Positions 23,452 to 37,236 of a DNA stretch of 64,000 nt are shown in pieces. Every line of letters starts with the position of its first letter. Within the stretch, counting starts at the first letter, position 1. Source of the stretch: Craterostigma plantagineum (Eukaryota > Streptophyta > Magnoliopsida > Lamiales > Linderniaceae); NCBI GenBank assembly GCA_027422505.1, contig JAPQWV010000002.1, forward strand, positions 22,390,001 through 22,454,000, written 5' to 3'. Under the pieces are notes generated by a model. That model had not been told where the DNA came from and did not search any database. It was given only the letters and a program-made list of their open reading frames with translations. A program made the position numbers and the translations under genes.

Positions 23452-24132
23452 TTATCGGGACTTTGATACCCATTTTTGGATGGGTCCTCCCTTGTTAGCA
23501 AAAAACAAGTTAAGCACATTTGGTTCAGATATTGATCCTAAATCATCCTTTAAAGTCCCATTAAATTTGATTTGTGATTTCGGAATCCAGGTTTGGTGAA
23601 CCTTAGAGGGAAATGACAGTTCAGCGCCGGTGAATGTGTGTCTAGGTTTAGAAGACCTAAAGATTTTCTCCCTAGCCAGTCGCATAAAATGCTTTCTAGA
23701 ATGAATCTGGACTGGATATTTCAAATAGCAATATGAGCTTATGGCGCTATATGCGTCATTGGATGATGAGATGTTGCCTATAAGATCTCACATCATTCAC
23801 TTTATAATGATGAGTGTGCGGGATTTGAGAAGTTCGTCTATGTAAGCTTGGAACTTCTTCGTTGCACGCTTCCCTTTGATAGGAATGGGAGAGGAAAAAC
23901 CTTGAACATTCTTGGCTTTAATTTTGGGAGATAATACTGATTTTCCTTTCTCCTTCCTAATTTTTATTTGTTCCTTAGCTATTTTTAGCGCTTTGCTTTT
24001 ACTTAACGTTTCAGCTTTAGTCAAAATTGATTTAGAATGATTAGTAAAAGCCTTCTCAGTTTCAGGAGCAAGGATGCTTCTTTTAGTTTTTGTTTTCTTT
24101 ACCTGTTTTGAGCAAGATGTATTGTTTGACAA
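23452..24132 (-). pseudogene. Lysine-rich linker with WIPKS motif
   Basis: Two minus-strand frames. 24132-23797 (111 residues) is K/S-rich (KQVKKTKTKRSILAPETEKA). 23724-23452 (90 residues) holds HQTWIPKSQIKFNG and IQKWVSKSR, equivalents of the IWVPK motifs at 727-1017. It sits between the coiled coil and the protease remnant, as in the other elements. The gap between the frames and the lack of any spanning frame make it a pseudogene. Confidence 0.5.
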
Positions 24133-24246
24133 ATTATTTGAAACAGATAAAGACGGGGAATTTTTGACATAAAAATCTCTTTAAAAGCTTTTCCTTTTCA
24201 GCGCCAAAACGTATCCTTTCGGAGTTCAAAGTATCTTGTAAATCTT

Positions 24247-24957
24247 TCAATTTACGGAGAGTCTCTGGAGTATCACACAGGTAGATTTTTGATCATGTAA
24301 ACTATTTTCCCCATTAGAAATTAAGTTAGAAGGAGAGTTTTGATCTGCTGGACCTATATTCGAAATAACATTCTCTAATTGTTTAATCTTAGAGTAAAGT
24401 ATACGTTGTTCCTCTAAGATGGTCTCATATTTTGATGAGACTTCATTTCGCTCAGCTTCGCAAGAACGTAAACTACTACTCATATCGCAGACCCTCTTTT
24501 CACTATCATCTAACTTAGTTTCTAAGCTAATGATCTTAGACTTTGCTATGGTCAAATCTTCATTAGCATAGGCTAGGCTTTCTTGTTGCTTAAGCAACAC
24601 GGAGTAATTATTAGCAAGTCTTGCTTCTAATTCCTCAATTTTCCTAGCTTGAGCATCCATTTTCATTAATATAATATTTAATTGAAAATAGAAATTGGCT
24701 TTTAAAATTTCAGTGACGAAAAGTTTGGCAGTATCGTGAAGTATCGAAGAAAGTCGGCGTCGAAAATTTTGGCGTGCACCGAAAAATTTTGTGATGATTT
24801 CGAAAACTTCGAGAAAATGACCAAACCTTTTTCTATAATTTGCCATATATGTCCTAAGTTCATTGTTGGATATAAATGATCGTTGACACGTGAAGTGGAA
24901 TTCTTTTTTTTTGACTGAAAATGAATTTTGACCAACTGAATTTGGGGTGAATTGCAA
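24247..24957 (-). pseudogene. Gag-derived coiled coil, family B
   Basis: A frame of 236 residues. The first 90 residues read through decayed leader/Gag sequence; the overlapping frame 24935-24702 carries GHIWQIIEKGLVIFSKFSKS, which parallels the left-edge element. From about residue 98 (MDAQARKIEELEARLANNYS) a long coiled coil runs to KIKQLENVISNIGPADQN at about residue 210. The LNQP-TEFY block is lost. There is no zinc knuckle. Start choice is arbitrary: the coil itself begins at the ATG near 24661. Its partial duplicate at 35420-35766 ends inside this coil. Confidence 0.6.
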
Positions 24958-26079
24958 TCGGTCGAATGTTAAAATTTCTAGCTACAGTCAGAAATTAACA
25001 GTGGGGTGAAAGTTAAAGTTGCTACAGTAATCAGCGAAACTGCAAACTGTTGTAATCGGGCGAAAGTGACACAGTTAATTTTCTACAGTGAAATTGCTAC
25101 AGTGTTGGAAGAAATTGTCACAGTAAGTTTGCTACAGTAATCGGGTGCTATAGTTAATTGCGAAAATTGTTTTCAATTGGCCGATTGTGTGGATGACCAT
25201 TTTTGACCGAAAGAAATTATTTGACCAAATAAAGTGAGTAGCAATTGTTTCAATGATTGAATCGGCCGATTGGAATTTAACAAAGAGAGGTAATTTGGTT
25301 GAGGACCAATTTCGATGGATGAGTCACCAATCGAATGTCAGGAATGTCTCACCAATTCGACTGACACCTTGCTTTAATGCTCTCTATCTATTATTATTAT
25401 TTTATTTTTATTTTTATTTATTTTTTTTTATAAAAAATGCGTCGATGAGTGGAGTGCTTAAGGTGAAATTGATGAGTCACCAAGCGAAAGTTAGAGTCAA
25501 TCGAAACTGACACCTTTAATTCTTTAATGCTCTAATCGAAAGTGGAGATGCTTTCTATTTCTATTTTTTTTTTATTAATAATGCATCGTGAGTGCTTTTT
25601 GACCGAAAGCAAATTGATTGACAAGAAAAATCTAGAAACCGGCCGATTAGGTGATTTGCTACAGTGAAATTAATAGTTTCGCCGAAAATGTATCGGGCGA
25701 AACTAGTAATTGATACTGTAGCCTTTCGATCAGAACTAGTAATTTTGGTACTGTAGCCTTTCGCCGAAACAAAAATTGTTCGAATCTCCCACAGTGAGTT
25801 GGTTTCGATCGAAACCTTCAAATTTCTTAGTACTGTTCTAAATGCTACCCGAAAGTGATGAACAGTTTAGTAAAACCAGATTTTCAGGCTCGATTGCTAC
25901 CTAAAACTCACTCAAATCAACTGAAAATGTTGGGTAATCACTTCAAATCACTCGAAAACAACCTGATTAGCTCTTGAGCTTGCAAAATCAGTAAAATCAA
26001 CTCAAAAATTCAAGAACAAGGCAGAATTCGAAACTGAAAAAAAAATCCAAAAATTTCAGAAAGTTGCTCCAAACGTGTT
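24958..26079 (-). repeat. Family B leader with CTACAGT words
   Basis: Untranslated leader. From about 24975 to 25180 it repeats CTACAGT with TCGGGCGAA and TCGGGTG at irregular spacing. A second cluster at 25655-25800 repeats TACTGTAGCCTTTCG and TTTCGCCGAAA. Between them a T-rich tract at 25380-25435 is followed by a near-repeat of the same unit (GCATCG, GAGTGCTT) at 25560-25600, so this part is internally duplicated. No gene is supported. Confidence 0.7.
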
Positions 26080-26092
26080 TGCTCTGATACCA
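26080..26092 (-). other. Primer binding site (initiator Met-tRNA)
   Basis: TGGTATCAGAGCA on the minus strand, two bases from the LTR edge. Confidence 0.9.
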
Positions 26093-26094
26093 CT

Positions 26095-26429
26095 TGTTTG
26101 TCCCTATTGGATCCAACAAATCTGACCTAGGACGATTTACCACGCTAATGATGAAAGATTTAATGCTCAAACGTGGGGGTGTTTGTGAACGAAGGTGAAG
26201 CTGTCAAAATGTTTCTTACTATTCAAACACACACACACGCACTCACACATACTACACCAAAAAACACACCCTAATGAATTAGGGTTTGGGGGTATATATA
26301 CCACATTAGTTGGTATATTATACCCTTAGTAACTAAGAACTAGAATATTACAAACTAGCCCCAAGTTAATTAAATACAAACCAACTAAGATAAACACATT
26401 GAAATTGAACACTATAAAAATTTCTAACA
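26095..26429 (-). repeat. 5' LTR, family B
   Basis: 335 bp, partner of the LTR at 20839-21170. On the minus strand it begins TGTTAGAAATTTTTATAG and ends GGATCCAATAGGGACAAACA. A TATATATACC box near 26292-26302 is the probable core promoter. Confidence 0.9.
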
Positions 26430-26434
26430 GATAT
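26430..26434. repeat. Target-site duplication, right (GATAT)
   Basis: Matches 20834-20838. Confidence 0.9.
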
Positions 26435-29400
26435 AATGAAAAATATCGTTTGAAAATTAGTTAAGGTACAATATCAATGCTCTCAGGATATCATTGGAGT
26501 ACCGATCAGGGTATTAAGCGACACAAATTGGCGACAACAACCCTTCGAACTTTTTGTTGCAGCTAGAGAACTCGACATCGAAACTATTGACTGCAATTTA
26601 ATAAGTTAGGGATGAACTCCGAAAAATCAAACAAATAGATTCTTATTTTAGCAAATTACCATAATTTATAATTGTAATTTTTATGAATTATTAATATAGA
26701 GTTTTAATGGGACCTAATATTTATAAAGGGATTTTACGAAAAATTATTATGTTATTATCTTATCGAATTTGGTGATTTTTTTACAAAGGCCCAAGTCGGG
26801 ACCGGAAGATTTTATTATTTTAGGGAGTTTATTAATTTACAGAGTATTAATTTATAGAGGTTTTACTGTAATTAATGACACTAATTGTATTATCTAATAA
26901 ATTTAGTTTTATTTTCAATATTTAGTATTTTATTTCTATATATTATATATTTATTAATTTATTATACATGGAGTAAAACATCTATAAATTAATAACATTG
27001 GACCATGGAATTTTATTAATTTAGAGAGATATTAATATATGGATAAATTAATATTTCATTAATTAAAAGAGAGACTCTTCAAATTCAACAAATTTGGAAT
27101 GTATTGACAATCAATGAATTCAAATATGTTTCATTATTATATTCATTTACTCAAAACGATTTAGAAGTGTGAATTAATGAAAAATATCGTTTGAAAATTA
27201 GTTAAGGTACAATATCAAATGCTCTCAGGATATCATTGGAGTACCGATCAGGAATATTAAGCGACACAAATTGGCGACAACAACCCTTCGCAACTTTTTG
27301 TTGCACCTAGAGAACTCGACATCGAAACTATTGCCTGCAATTTAACAAGTTAGGGATGAACTCCGAAAAATCTAACAAATAGATTCATATTTTAGCATAT
27401 TACTATTTTATAATTGTAATTTTTAATAATAATTAATATAGAGTTTTAATTGGACCTAATATTTATAAAGGGATTTTCCGAAAAATATTATGTTATTATC
27501 TTATCGAATTTGATGATTTTTTTACAAAGGCCCAAGTCGGGACCGGAAGATTTTATTATTTTAGAGAGTTTATTAATTTATAGATTATTAAGTTATAGAG
27601 GTTTTACTGTAATTAATGACATTAATTGTATTATCTAATAACTTAATTTTATTTTCTATTTTTTTTTTATATATATATTATATTTATTTAATATATTATA
27701 CATAGAGTAAAACCTCTATAAATTAATAACATTGGGACCATGAAATTTTATTAATTTAGCGAGATATTAATATATCGATAAATTAATATTTCATTAATTA
27801 AAAGAGAGACTCTTCGATTTCAACAAATTTGGAATGTATTGACAATCAATGAATTCAAATATGTTTCATTAGCTATATTCATTTACTTATAACGATGTGT
27901 GAATTAATGAAAAATATCGTTTGAAAATTAGTTAAGGTACAATATCAAATGCTCTCAGAATATCATTGGAGTACCGATCAGGGATATTAAGCGACACAAA
28001 TTGGCGATAACAACCCTTCGCAACTTTTTGTTGCACCTAGAGAACTCGACATCGAAACTATTGCCTGCAATTTAATAAGTTAGGGATGAACTCCGAAAAA
28101 TCTAACAAATTGATTAGCAAATTACCATAATTTATAATTGTAAGTTTTATGAATTATTAATATAGAGTTTTAATTGGACCTAATATTTATAAAGGAATTT
28201 TCCGAAAAATTATTATGTTATTATCTTATCGAATTTGGTGATTTTTTTAGAAAGACCCAAGTCGGGACCGGAAGATTTTATTATTTTAGGGAGTTTATGA
28301 ATTTATAGATTATTAATTTATAGAGGTTTTACTGTAATTAATGACATTAATTGTATTATCTAATAAATTTAGTTTTATTTTCAATATTTAGTATTTTATT
28401 TCTATATATTATATATTTATTTAATATATTATACATAGAGTAAAACCTCTATAAATTAATAACATTGGGACCATGGAATTTTATTAATTTAGAGAGATAT
28501 TAATATATCGATAAATTAATATTTCATTAATTAAACGAGAGACTCTTCAAATTCAACAAATTTGGAATGTATTTACAATCAATGAATGTTTCATTAGCTA
28601 TATTCATTTACTCAAAACGATTTACAAGTGTGAATTAATGAAAAAGATCGTTTGAAAATTAGTTAAGGTACAATATCAAATGCTCTCAGGATATCATTGG
28701 AGTACCGATCAGGATATTAAGCGACACAAATTGGCGACAACAACCCTTCGCAACTTTTTGTTGCACCTAGAGAACTCGACATCGAAACTATTGCCTGCAA
28801 TTTAGTAAGTTAGGGATGAACTCCGAAAAATCTAACAAATAGATTCTTATTTTAGCAAATTACTATTTTATAATTGTAATTTTTAATAATTATTAATATA
28901 GAGTTTTAATTGGACCTAATATTTAAAAGGGATTTTCCGAAAATTATTATGTTATTATCTTATCGAATTTGATGATTTTTTTACAAAGGCCCAAGTCGGG
29001 ACCGGAAGATTTTATTATTTTAGAGAGTTTATTAATTTATAGATTATTAATTTATAGAGGTTTTACTGTAATTAATGACATTAATTGTATTATCTAATTA
29101 ATTTAGTTTTATTTTCTATATAGTATTTTGTTTTCTATATATTACATATTTATTTAATGTATTATATATACAGTAACGCCTCTATAAATTAATAACATTG
29201 GGACCAAGTAATTTTATTAATTTAGAGAGATATAAATATATGATAAATTAATATTTCATTAATTAAAAGAGAGACTCTTCAAATTCAACAAATTTAGAAT
29301 GTATTGTCAATAAATGAATTCAAATATGTTTCATTAATTATATTCATGTACTCAAAACGACTTCGAAGTGTGAATTAATGAAAAATATCGTTTGAAAATT

Positions 29401-32400
29401 AGTTAAGGTACAATATCAATGCTCTCAGGATATCATTGGAGTACCGATCAGGGTATTAAGCGACACAAATTGGCGACAACAACCCTTCGCAACTTTTGTT
29501 GCAGCTAGAGAACTCGACATCGAAACTATTGACTGCAATTTAATAATTTAGGGATGAACTTCGAAAAATCTAACAAATAAATTCTTATTTTAGCAAATTA
29601 CAATAATTTATAATTGTAATTTTTATGAATTAATAATATAGAGTTTTAATGGGACCTAATATTTATAAAGGGATTTTCCGAAACATTATTATATTATTAT
29701 CTTATCGAATTTGGTGATTTTTTTACAAAGGCCCAAGTCGGGACGGGAAGATTTTATTATTCTAGGGAGTTTATTAATTTATAGATTATTAATTTATAGA
29801 GGTTTGCTGTAATTAATGACATTAATTGTATTATCTAATAAATTTAGTTTTATTTTCAATATTTGGTATTTTATTTCTATATTATATATTGATTTAATAT
29901 AGTATACATAGAGTAAAACCTCTATAAATTAATAACATTGGGACCATGGAATTTTATTAATTTAGCGAGATATTAATATATCGATAAATTAATATTTCAT
30001 TAATAAAAAGAGAGACTCTTCAAATTCAACAAATTTGGAATGTATTGACAATCAATGAATTCAAATATGTTTCATTATCTATATTCATTTACTCAAAACG
30101 ATTTAGAAGTGTGAATTAATGAAAAATATCGTTCGAAAATTAGTTAAGGTACAATATCAAATGCTCTCAGGATATCATTGGAGTACCGATCAGGGATATT
30201 AAGCGACACAAATTGGCGACAACAACCCTTCGCAACTTTTTGTTGCACCTAGAGAACTCGACATCGAAACTATTGCCTGCAATTTAATAAGTTAGGGATG
30301 AACTCCGAAAAATCTAACAAATAGATTTTTATTTTAGCAAATTACCATAATTTATAATTGTAATTTTTATGAATTATTAATAGAGTTTTAATGGGACCTA
30401 ATATTTACAAAGGGATTTTCTGAAAAATTATTATGTTATTATCTTATCGAATTTGGTAATTTTTTTACAAGGCCAAGTCGGACCGGAAGATTTTATTATT
30501 TTAGAGAGTTTATTAATTTATAGATTAATAGAGGTTTTACTGTAATTAATGACATTAATTGTATTATCTAATAAATTTAGTTTTATTTTCTATATTTAGT
30601 ATTTTATTTGAATATATTATATATTTATTAATATAATATATATACAGTAAAGCCTCTATAAATTAATAACATTGGGACCATTTATTAATTTAGAGAGATA
30701 TTAATATATCGATAAATTAATATTTTATTAATTAAAAGAGAGACTCTTCAAATTCAACAAATTTGGAATGTATTGACGATAAATGAATTCAAATATGTTT
30801 CATTAATTATATTCATGTACTCAAAACGATTTAGAAGTTTGAATTAATGAAAAAGATCGTTTGAAAATTAGTTAAGGTACAATATCAAATGCTATCAGGA
30901 TATCATTGGAGTACCGATCAGGGTATTAAGCGACACAAATTGGCAACAACAACCCTTCGCAACTTTTTGTTGCAGCTAGAGAACTCGACATCGAAACTAT
31001 TGCCTGCAATTTAATAAGTTAGGGATGAACTCCGAAAAATCAAACAAATAGATTCTTATTTTAGCAAATTACCATAATTTATAATTGTAATTTTTATGAA
31101 TTATTAATATAGAGTTTTAATGAGACCTAATATTTATAAAGGGATTTTCTGAAAAATTATTATGTTATTATCTTATCGAATTTGGTGGTTTTTTTACAAA
31201 GGCCCAAGTCGGGACCGGAAGACTTTATTATTTTAGAGAGTTTATTAATTTATAGAGTATTAATTTATAGAGGTTTTACTGTAATTAATGACATTAATTG
31301 TATTATCACATAAATTTAGTTTTATTTTCAATATTTGTATTTTATTTCTATATTATATATTTATTTAATATATTATACATAGAGTAAAACCTCTACAAAT
31401 TAATAACATTCGGACCATGGAATTTATTAATTTAGAGATATATTAATATATCGATAAATTAATATTTCACTAATTAAAAGAGAGACTCTTCAAATTCAAC
31501 AAATTTGTAATGTATTGACAATCAATGAATTCAAATATGTTTCATTAGCTATATTCATTTACTCAAAACGATTTAGAAGTGTGAATTAATGAAAATATCG
31601 TTTGAAAATTAGTTAAGGTACAATATCAAATGCTCTCTGGATATCATTGGAGTACCGATCAGGGATATTAAGCGACACAAATTGGCGACAACAACCCTTC
31701 GCAACTTTTTGTTGCACCTAGAGAACTCGACATCGAAACTATTGCCTGCAATTTAATAAGTTAGGGATGAACTCCGAAAAATCTAACAAATAGATTTTTA
31801 TTTTAGCAAATTACCATAATTTATAATTGTAATTTTATGAATTATTAATAGAGTTTTAATGGGACCTAATATTTACAAAGGGATTTTCTGAAAAATTATT
31901 ATGTTATTATCTTATCGAATTTGGTGATTTTTTTACAAGGCCCAAGTCGGACCGGAAGATTTTATTATTTTAGAGAATTTATTAATTTATAGATTAATAG
32001 AGGTTTTACTGTAATTAATGACATTAATTGTATTATCTAATAAATTTAGTTTTATTTTCTATATTTAGTATTTTATTTGAATATATTATATATTTATTAA
32101 TATATATATATACAGTAAAGCCTCTATAATTGGGACCATTTATTAATTTAGAGAGATATTAATATATCGATAAATTAATATTTTATTAATTAAAAGAGAG
32201 ACTCTTCAAATTCAACAAATTTGGAATGTATTGACGATAAATGAATTCAAATATGTTTCATTAATTATATTCATGTACTCAAAACGATTTAGAAGTGTGA
32301 ATTAATGAAAAAGATCGTTTGAAAATTAGTTAAGGTACAATATCAAATGCTATCAGGATATCATTGGAGTACCGATCAGGGTATTAAGCGACACAAATTG

Positions 32401-35400
32401 GCAACAACAACAACCCTTCGCAACTTTTTGTTGCAGCTAGAGAACTCGACATCGAAACTATTGCCTGCAATTTAATAAGTTAGGGATGAACTCCGAAAAA
32501 TCAAACAAATAGATTCTTATTTTAGCAAATTACCATAATTTATAATTGTAATTTTTATGAATTATTAATATAGAGTTTTAATGAGACCTAATATTTATAA
32601 AGGGATTTTCTGAAAAATTATTATGTTATTATCTTATCGAATTTGGTGGTTTTTTACAAAGGCCCAAGTCGGGACCGGAAGACTTTATTATTTTAGAGAG
32701 TTTATTAATTATAGAGTATTAATTTATAGAGGTTTTACTGTAATTAATGACATTAATTGTATTATCACATAAATTTAGTTTTATTTTCAATATTTAGTAT
32801 TTTATTTCTATATTATATATTTATTTAATATATTATACATAGAGTAAAACCTCTACAAATTAATAACATTCGGACCATGGAATTTTATTAATTTAGAGAT
32901 ATATAATATATCGATAAATTAATATTTCACTAATTAAAAGAGAGACTCTTCAAATTCAACAAATTTGGAATGTATTGACAATCAATGAATTCAAATATGT
33001 TTCATTAGCTATATTCATTTACTCAAAACGATTTAGAAGTGTGAATTAATGAAAATATCGTTTGAAAATTAGTTAAGGTACAATATCAAATGCTCTCTGG
33101 ATATCATTGGAGTACCGATCAGGGATATTAAGCGACACAAATTGGCGACAACAACCCTTCGCAACTTTTTGTTGCACCTAGAGAACTCGACATCGAAACT
33201 ATTGCCTGCAATTTAATAAGTTAGGGATGAACTCCGAAAAATCAAACAAATAGATTCTTATTTTAGCAAATTACCATAATTTATAATTGTAATTTTTATG
33301 AATTATATAATATAGAGTTTTAATGAGACCTAATATTTATAAAGGGATTTTCCGAAAAATTATTATGTTATTATCTTATCGAATTGGTGGTTTTTTTACA
33401 AAGGCCCAAGTCGGGACCGGAAGACTTTATATTTTTTAGAGAGTTTATTAATTTATAGAGTATTAATTTATAGAGGTTTTACTGTAATTAATGACATTAA
33501 TTGTATTATCACATAAATTTAGTTTTATTTTCAATATTTAGTATTTTATTTCTATATTATATATTTATTTAATATATTATACATAGAGTAAAACCTCTAC
33601 AAATTAATAACATTCGGACCATGGAATTTTATTAATTTAGAGATATATTAATATATCGATAAATTAATATTTCACTAATTAAAAGAGAGACTCTTCAAAT
33701 TCAACAAATTTGGAATGTATTGACAATCAATGAATTCAAATATGTTTCATTAGCTATATTCATTTACTCAAAACGATTTAGAAGTGTGAATTAATGAAAA
33801 TATCGCTTGAAAATTAGTTAAGGTACAATATCAAATGCTCTCTGGATATCATTGGAGTACCGATCAGGGATATTAAGCGACACAAATTGGCGACAACAAC
33901 CCTTCGCAACTTTTTGTTGCACCTAGAGAACTCGACATCGAAACTATTGACTGCAATTTAATAAGTTAGGGATGAACTCCGAAAAATCTAACATTTTAGC
34001 AAATTACCATAATTTATAATTGTAATTTTTATGATTTATTAATATAGAGTTTTAATGGGACCCAATATTTATAAAGGGATTTTCCGAAAAATATTATGTT
34101 ATTATCTTATCGAATTTGGTGATTTTTTTACAAAGGCCCAACTCGGGATCGGAAGATTTTATTATTTTAGAGAGTTTATTAATTTATAGAGTATTAATTT
34201 ATAGAGGTTTTACTGTAATTAATGACATTAATTGTATTATCTAATAAATTTAGTTTTATTTTCTATATTTAGTATTTTAGTTCTATATATTTTATATTTA
34301 TTAATATATTATATATACAGTAAAACCTCTATAAATTAATAACATTGGGACCATGGATAATTTAGAAAGATATTAATATATCGATAAATTAATATGTCGT
34401 TACTTAAAAGAGAGACTCTTCAAATTCAACAAATTTGGAATGTATTGACGATTAATGAATTCAAATATGTTTCATTAATTATATTCATGTACTCAAAACG
34501 ATTTAGAAGTGTGAATTAATGAAAAATATCGTTTGAAAACTAGTTAAGGTACAATATCAAATGCTCTCAGGATATCATTGGAGTACCGATCAGTGATATT
34601 AAGCGACACAAATTGGCGACAACAACTCTTTGCAACCTTTTGTTGCAGCTAGAGAACTCGACACTGCAATTTAATAAGTTAGAGATGAACTCCGAAAAAT
34701 CTAACAAATAAATTCTTATGTTAGCAAATTACCATAATTTATAATTGTAATTTTTATGAATTATTAATATAGAGTTTTAATGGGACCTAATATTTATAAA
34801 GGGATTTTCCGAAAAATTATTATGTTATTATCTTATCGAATTTGGTGATTTTTTTACAAAGGACCAAGTCGGGACCGGAAGATTTATTATTTTAGGGAGT
34901 TTATTAATTTATAGATTATTAATTTATAAAGGTTTTACTGTAATTAATGATATTAATTGTATTATCTAATAAATTTAGTTTTATTTTCAATATTTAGTAT
35001 TTTATATTCTATATATATTTATTTAATATATTATACATAGAGGAAAACATCTATAAATTAATAACATTGGGACCATGGAATTGCATTAATTTAGAGATAT
35101 ATTAATATATCGATAAATTGATATTTCATTAATTAAAAGAGAGACTCTTCAAATTCAACAAATTTGAAATGTATTGACAATTAATGAATTCAAATATGTT
35201 TCATTATTATATTCATTTACTCAAAACGATTTGGAAGTGTGAGTTAATGAAAAATATCGTTTGAAAATTAGTTAAGGTACAATATCAAATGCTCTCAGGG
35301 TATCATTGGAGTACCGATCAGGAATATTAAGCGACACACATTGGCGACAACAACCTTTCGCAACTTTTTGTTGCACCTAGAGAACTCAACATTGGAACTA

Positions 35401-35419
35401 TTGCCTGCGATTTAATAAG
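26435..35419. repeat. MITE-derived satellite, block 3
   Basis: Thirteen core anchors (about 26479, 27223, 27951, 28681, 29419, 30162, 30890, 31629, 32349, 33091, 33836, 34562, 35291), mean spacing about 734 bp. Left ends are of two types, CAGTAAAGCCTC (29170, 30646, 32112) or CAGTAAAACC (34317), and GAGTAAAACCTC or GAGTAAAACATC elsewhere. Some monomers pair into a dimer (see 30640-33585). The C-type copies keep TA directly before CAGTAAA and all good copies keep TA after the right repeat (ACTG-TA), the dinucleotide expected for a Tc1/mariner-class insertion. The last monomer is cut at the shared word TTAG (35420-35423). Confidence 0.9.
30640..33585. repeat. Two-monomer higher-order repeat, two copies
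   Basis: A C-type monomer with the shortened word GGGACCATTTATTAATTT (30674 and 32132, 1458 bp apart) alternates with a G-type monomer with CATTCGGACCATGG (31411 and 32871, 1460 bp apart). Both halves share private variants such as GGTGGTTTTT (31184, 32645). A further G-type monomer with CATTCGGACC follows at 33615, one monomer later. The dimer of about 1.46 kb was therefore duplicated as a unit. Confidence 0.75.
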
Positions 35420-36884
35420 TTAGCAAGTCTTGCTTCTAATTCCTCAATTTTCCTAGCTTGAGCATCCATTTTCATTAATATAATATTTAATTGAAAATAG
35501 AAATTGGCTTTTAAAATTTCAGTGATGAAAAGTTTGGCAGTATCGTGAAGTATCGAAGAAAGTCGGCGTCGAAAATTTTTGGCGTGCACCGAAAAATTTT
35601 GTGATGATTTCGAAAACTTCGAGAAAATGACCAAACCTTTTTCTATAATTTGCCATATATGTCCTAAGTTGATTGTTGGATATAAATGATCGTTGACACG
35701 TGAAGTGGATTTTTTTTTTTGACTGAAAAATGAATTTTGACCAACTGAATTTGGGGTGAATTGCAATCGGTCGAATGTTAAAATTTCTAGTTACAGTCAG
35801 AAATTAACAATGGGGTGAAAGTTAAAGTTGCTACAGTAATCAGCGAAAGTGCAAACTGTTGTAATCGGGCGAAAGTGACACAGTTAATTTTCTACAGTGA
35901 AATTGCTACAGTGTTGGAAGAAATTGTCACGGTAAGTTTGCTACAGTAATCGGGTGCTACAGTTAATTGCAAAATTGTTTTCAATTGGCCGATTGTGTGG
36001 ATGACCATTTTTGACCGAAAGAAATTATTTGACCAAATAAAGTGAGTAGCAATTGTTTCAATGATTGAATCGGCCGATTGGAATTTAACAAAGAGAGGTA
36101 ATTTGGTTGAGGACCAATTTCGATGGATGAGAGTCCAACGAATAATGTCAGGAATGTCTCACCAATTCGACTGAAACCTTGCTTTAATGCTCTCTATCTA
36201 TTTATTATTATTTTATTTTATTTATTTATTTTTTTATAAAAAATGCGTCGATGAGTGGAGTGCTTAAGGTGAAATTGATGAGTCACCAAGCGAAAGTTAG
36301 AGTCCAATCGAAACTGACACCTTTAATTCTTTAATGCTCTAATCGAAAGTGGAGATGCTTTCTATTTCTATTTTTTTATTAATAATGCATCGTGAGTGCT
36401 TTTTGACCGAAAGCAAATTGATTGACCAAGAAAAATCTAGACACGGCCGATTAGGTGATTTGCTACAGTGAAATTAATAGTTTCGCCGAGAAATGTATCG
36501 GCGAAACTAGTAATTGATACTGTAGCCTTTCGATCAGAACTAGTAATTTTGGTACTGTAGCCTTTCGCCGAAACAAAAATTGGTCGAATCTCCCACAGTG
36601 AGTTGGTTTCGATCGAAACCTTCAAATTTCTTAGTACTGTTCTAAATGCTACCCGAAAGTGATGAACAGTTTAGTAAAAACCAGATTTTCAGGCTCGATT
36701 GCTACCTAAAACTCACTCAAATCAACTGAAAAATGTTGGGTAATCACTTCAAATCACTCGAAAACAACCTGATTAGCTCTTGAGTTTGCAAAATCAGTAA
36801 AATCAACTCAAAAATTCAAGAACAAGGCAGAATTCGAACTGAAAAAAAAATCCAAAAATTTCAGAAAGTTGCTCCAAACGTGTT

Positions 36885-36897
36885 TGCTCTGATACCA
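36885..36897 (-). other. Primer binding site (initiator Met-tRNA)
   Basis: TGGTATCAGAGCA on the minus strand, two bases from the LTR edge. Confidence 0.9.
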
Positions 36898-36899
36898 CT

Positions 36900-37236
36900 T
36901 GTTTGTCCCTATTGGATCCAACAAATCTGACCTAGGACGATTTACCACGCTAATGATGAAAGATTTAATGCTCAAACGTGGGGTGTGTTTGTGAACGAAG
37001 GTGAAGCTGTCAAAATGTTTCTTACTATTCAACACACACACACGCACTCACACATACTACACCAAAAACACACACCCTAATGAATTAGGGTTTGGGGGTA
37101 TATATACCACATTAGTTGGTATATTATACCCTTAGTAACTAAGAACTAGAATATTACAAACTAGCCCAAAGTTAATTAAATACAAACCAACTAAGATAAA
37201 CACATTGAAATTGAACACTATAAAATATTCCTAACA
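36900..37236 (-). repeat. 5' LTR, family B, partial copy
   Basis: 337 bp, near-identical to 26095-26429. It has TG...CA ends and the TATATATACC box near 37098-37107. Confidence 0.9.

Larger units (their letters stand above)
20839..26429 (-). mobile_element. Complete family B element, 5.6 kb, non-autonomous
   Basis: 5591 bp with LTRs at both ends, TG...CA termini, a primer site next to the right (5') LTR, a polypurine tract next to the left (3') LTR, and a 5-bp target duplication. On the minus strand the interior holds a leader, a short Gag trace, a coiled-coil region, a lysine-rich linker with WIPKS, and a decayed protease motif. It has no zinc knuckle and no integrase, reverse transcriptase or RNase H. 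It must have been mobilised by proteins of another element. The family A elements here share its primer site and the start of its LTR (TGTTAGGA), so a copia helper is likely. A second, partial copy is at 35420-37236. Confidence 0.9.
35420..37236 (-). mobile_element. Partial family B copy (leader plus 5' LTR)
   Basis: 1817 bp that match 24611-26429 (1819 bp) with few differences. It starts inside the Gag coiled coil at the shared word TTAG and includes the coil start, leader and 5' LTR. The right flank is GATATAATGAAAAATATCG, exactly the flank of the complete copy, and the next monomer shares its private variants (CCCTTCGAACTTTT, AAAATCAAACAAATAG). This is a duplicate of the earlier insertion and not a new one. 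The 3' two thirds and the left LTR are lost at the left breakpoint. Confidence 0.9.
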
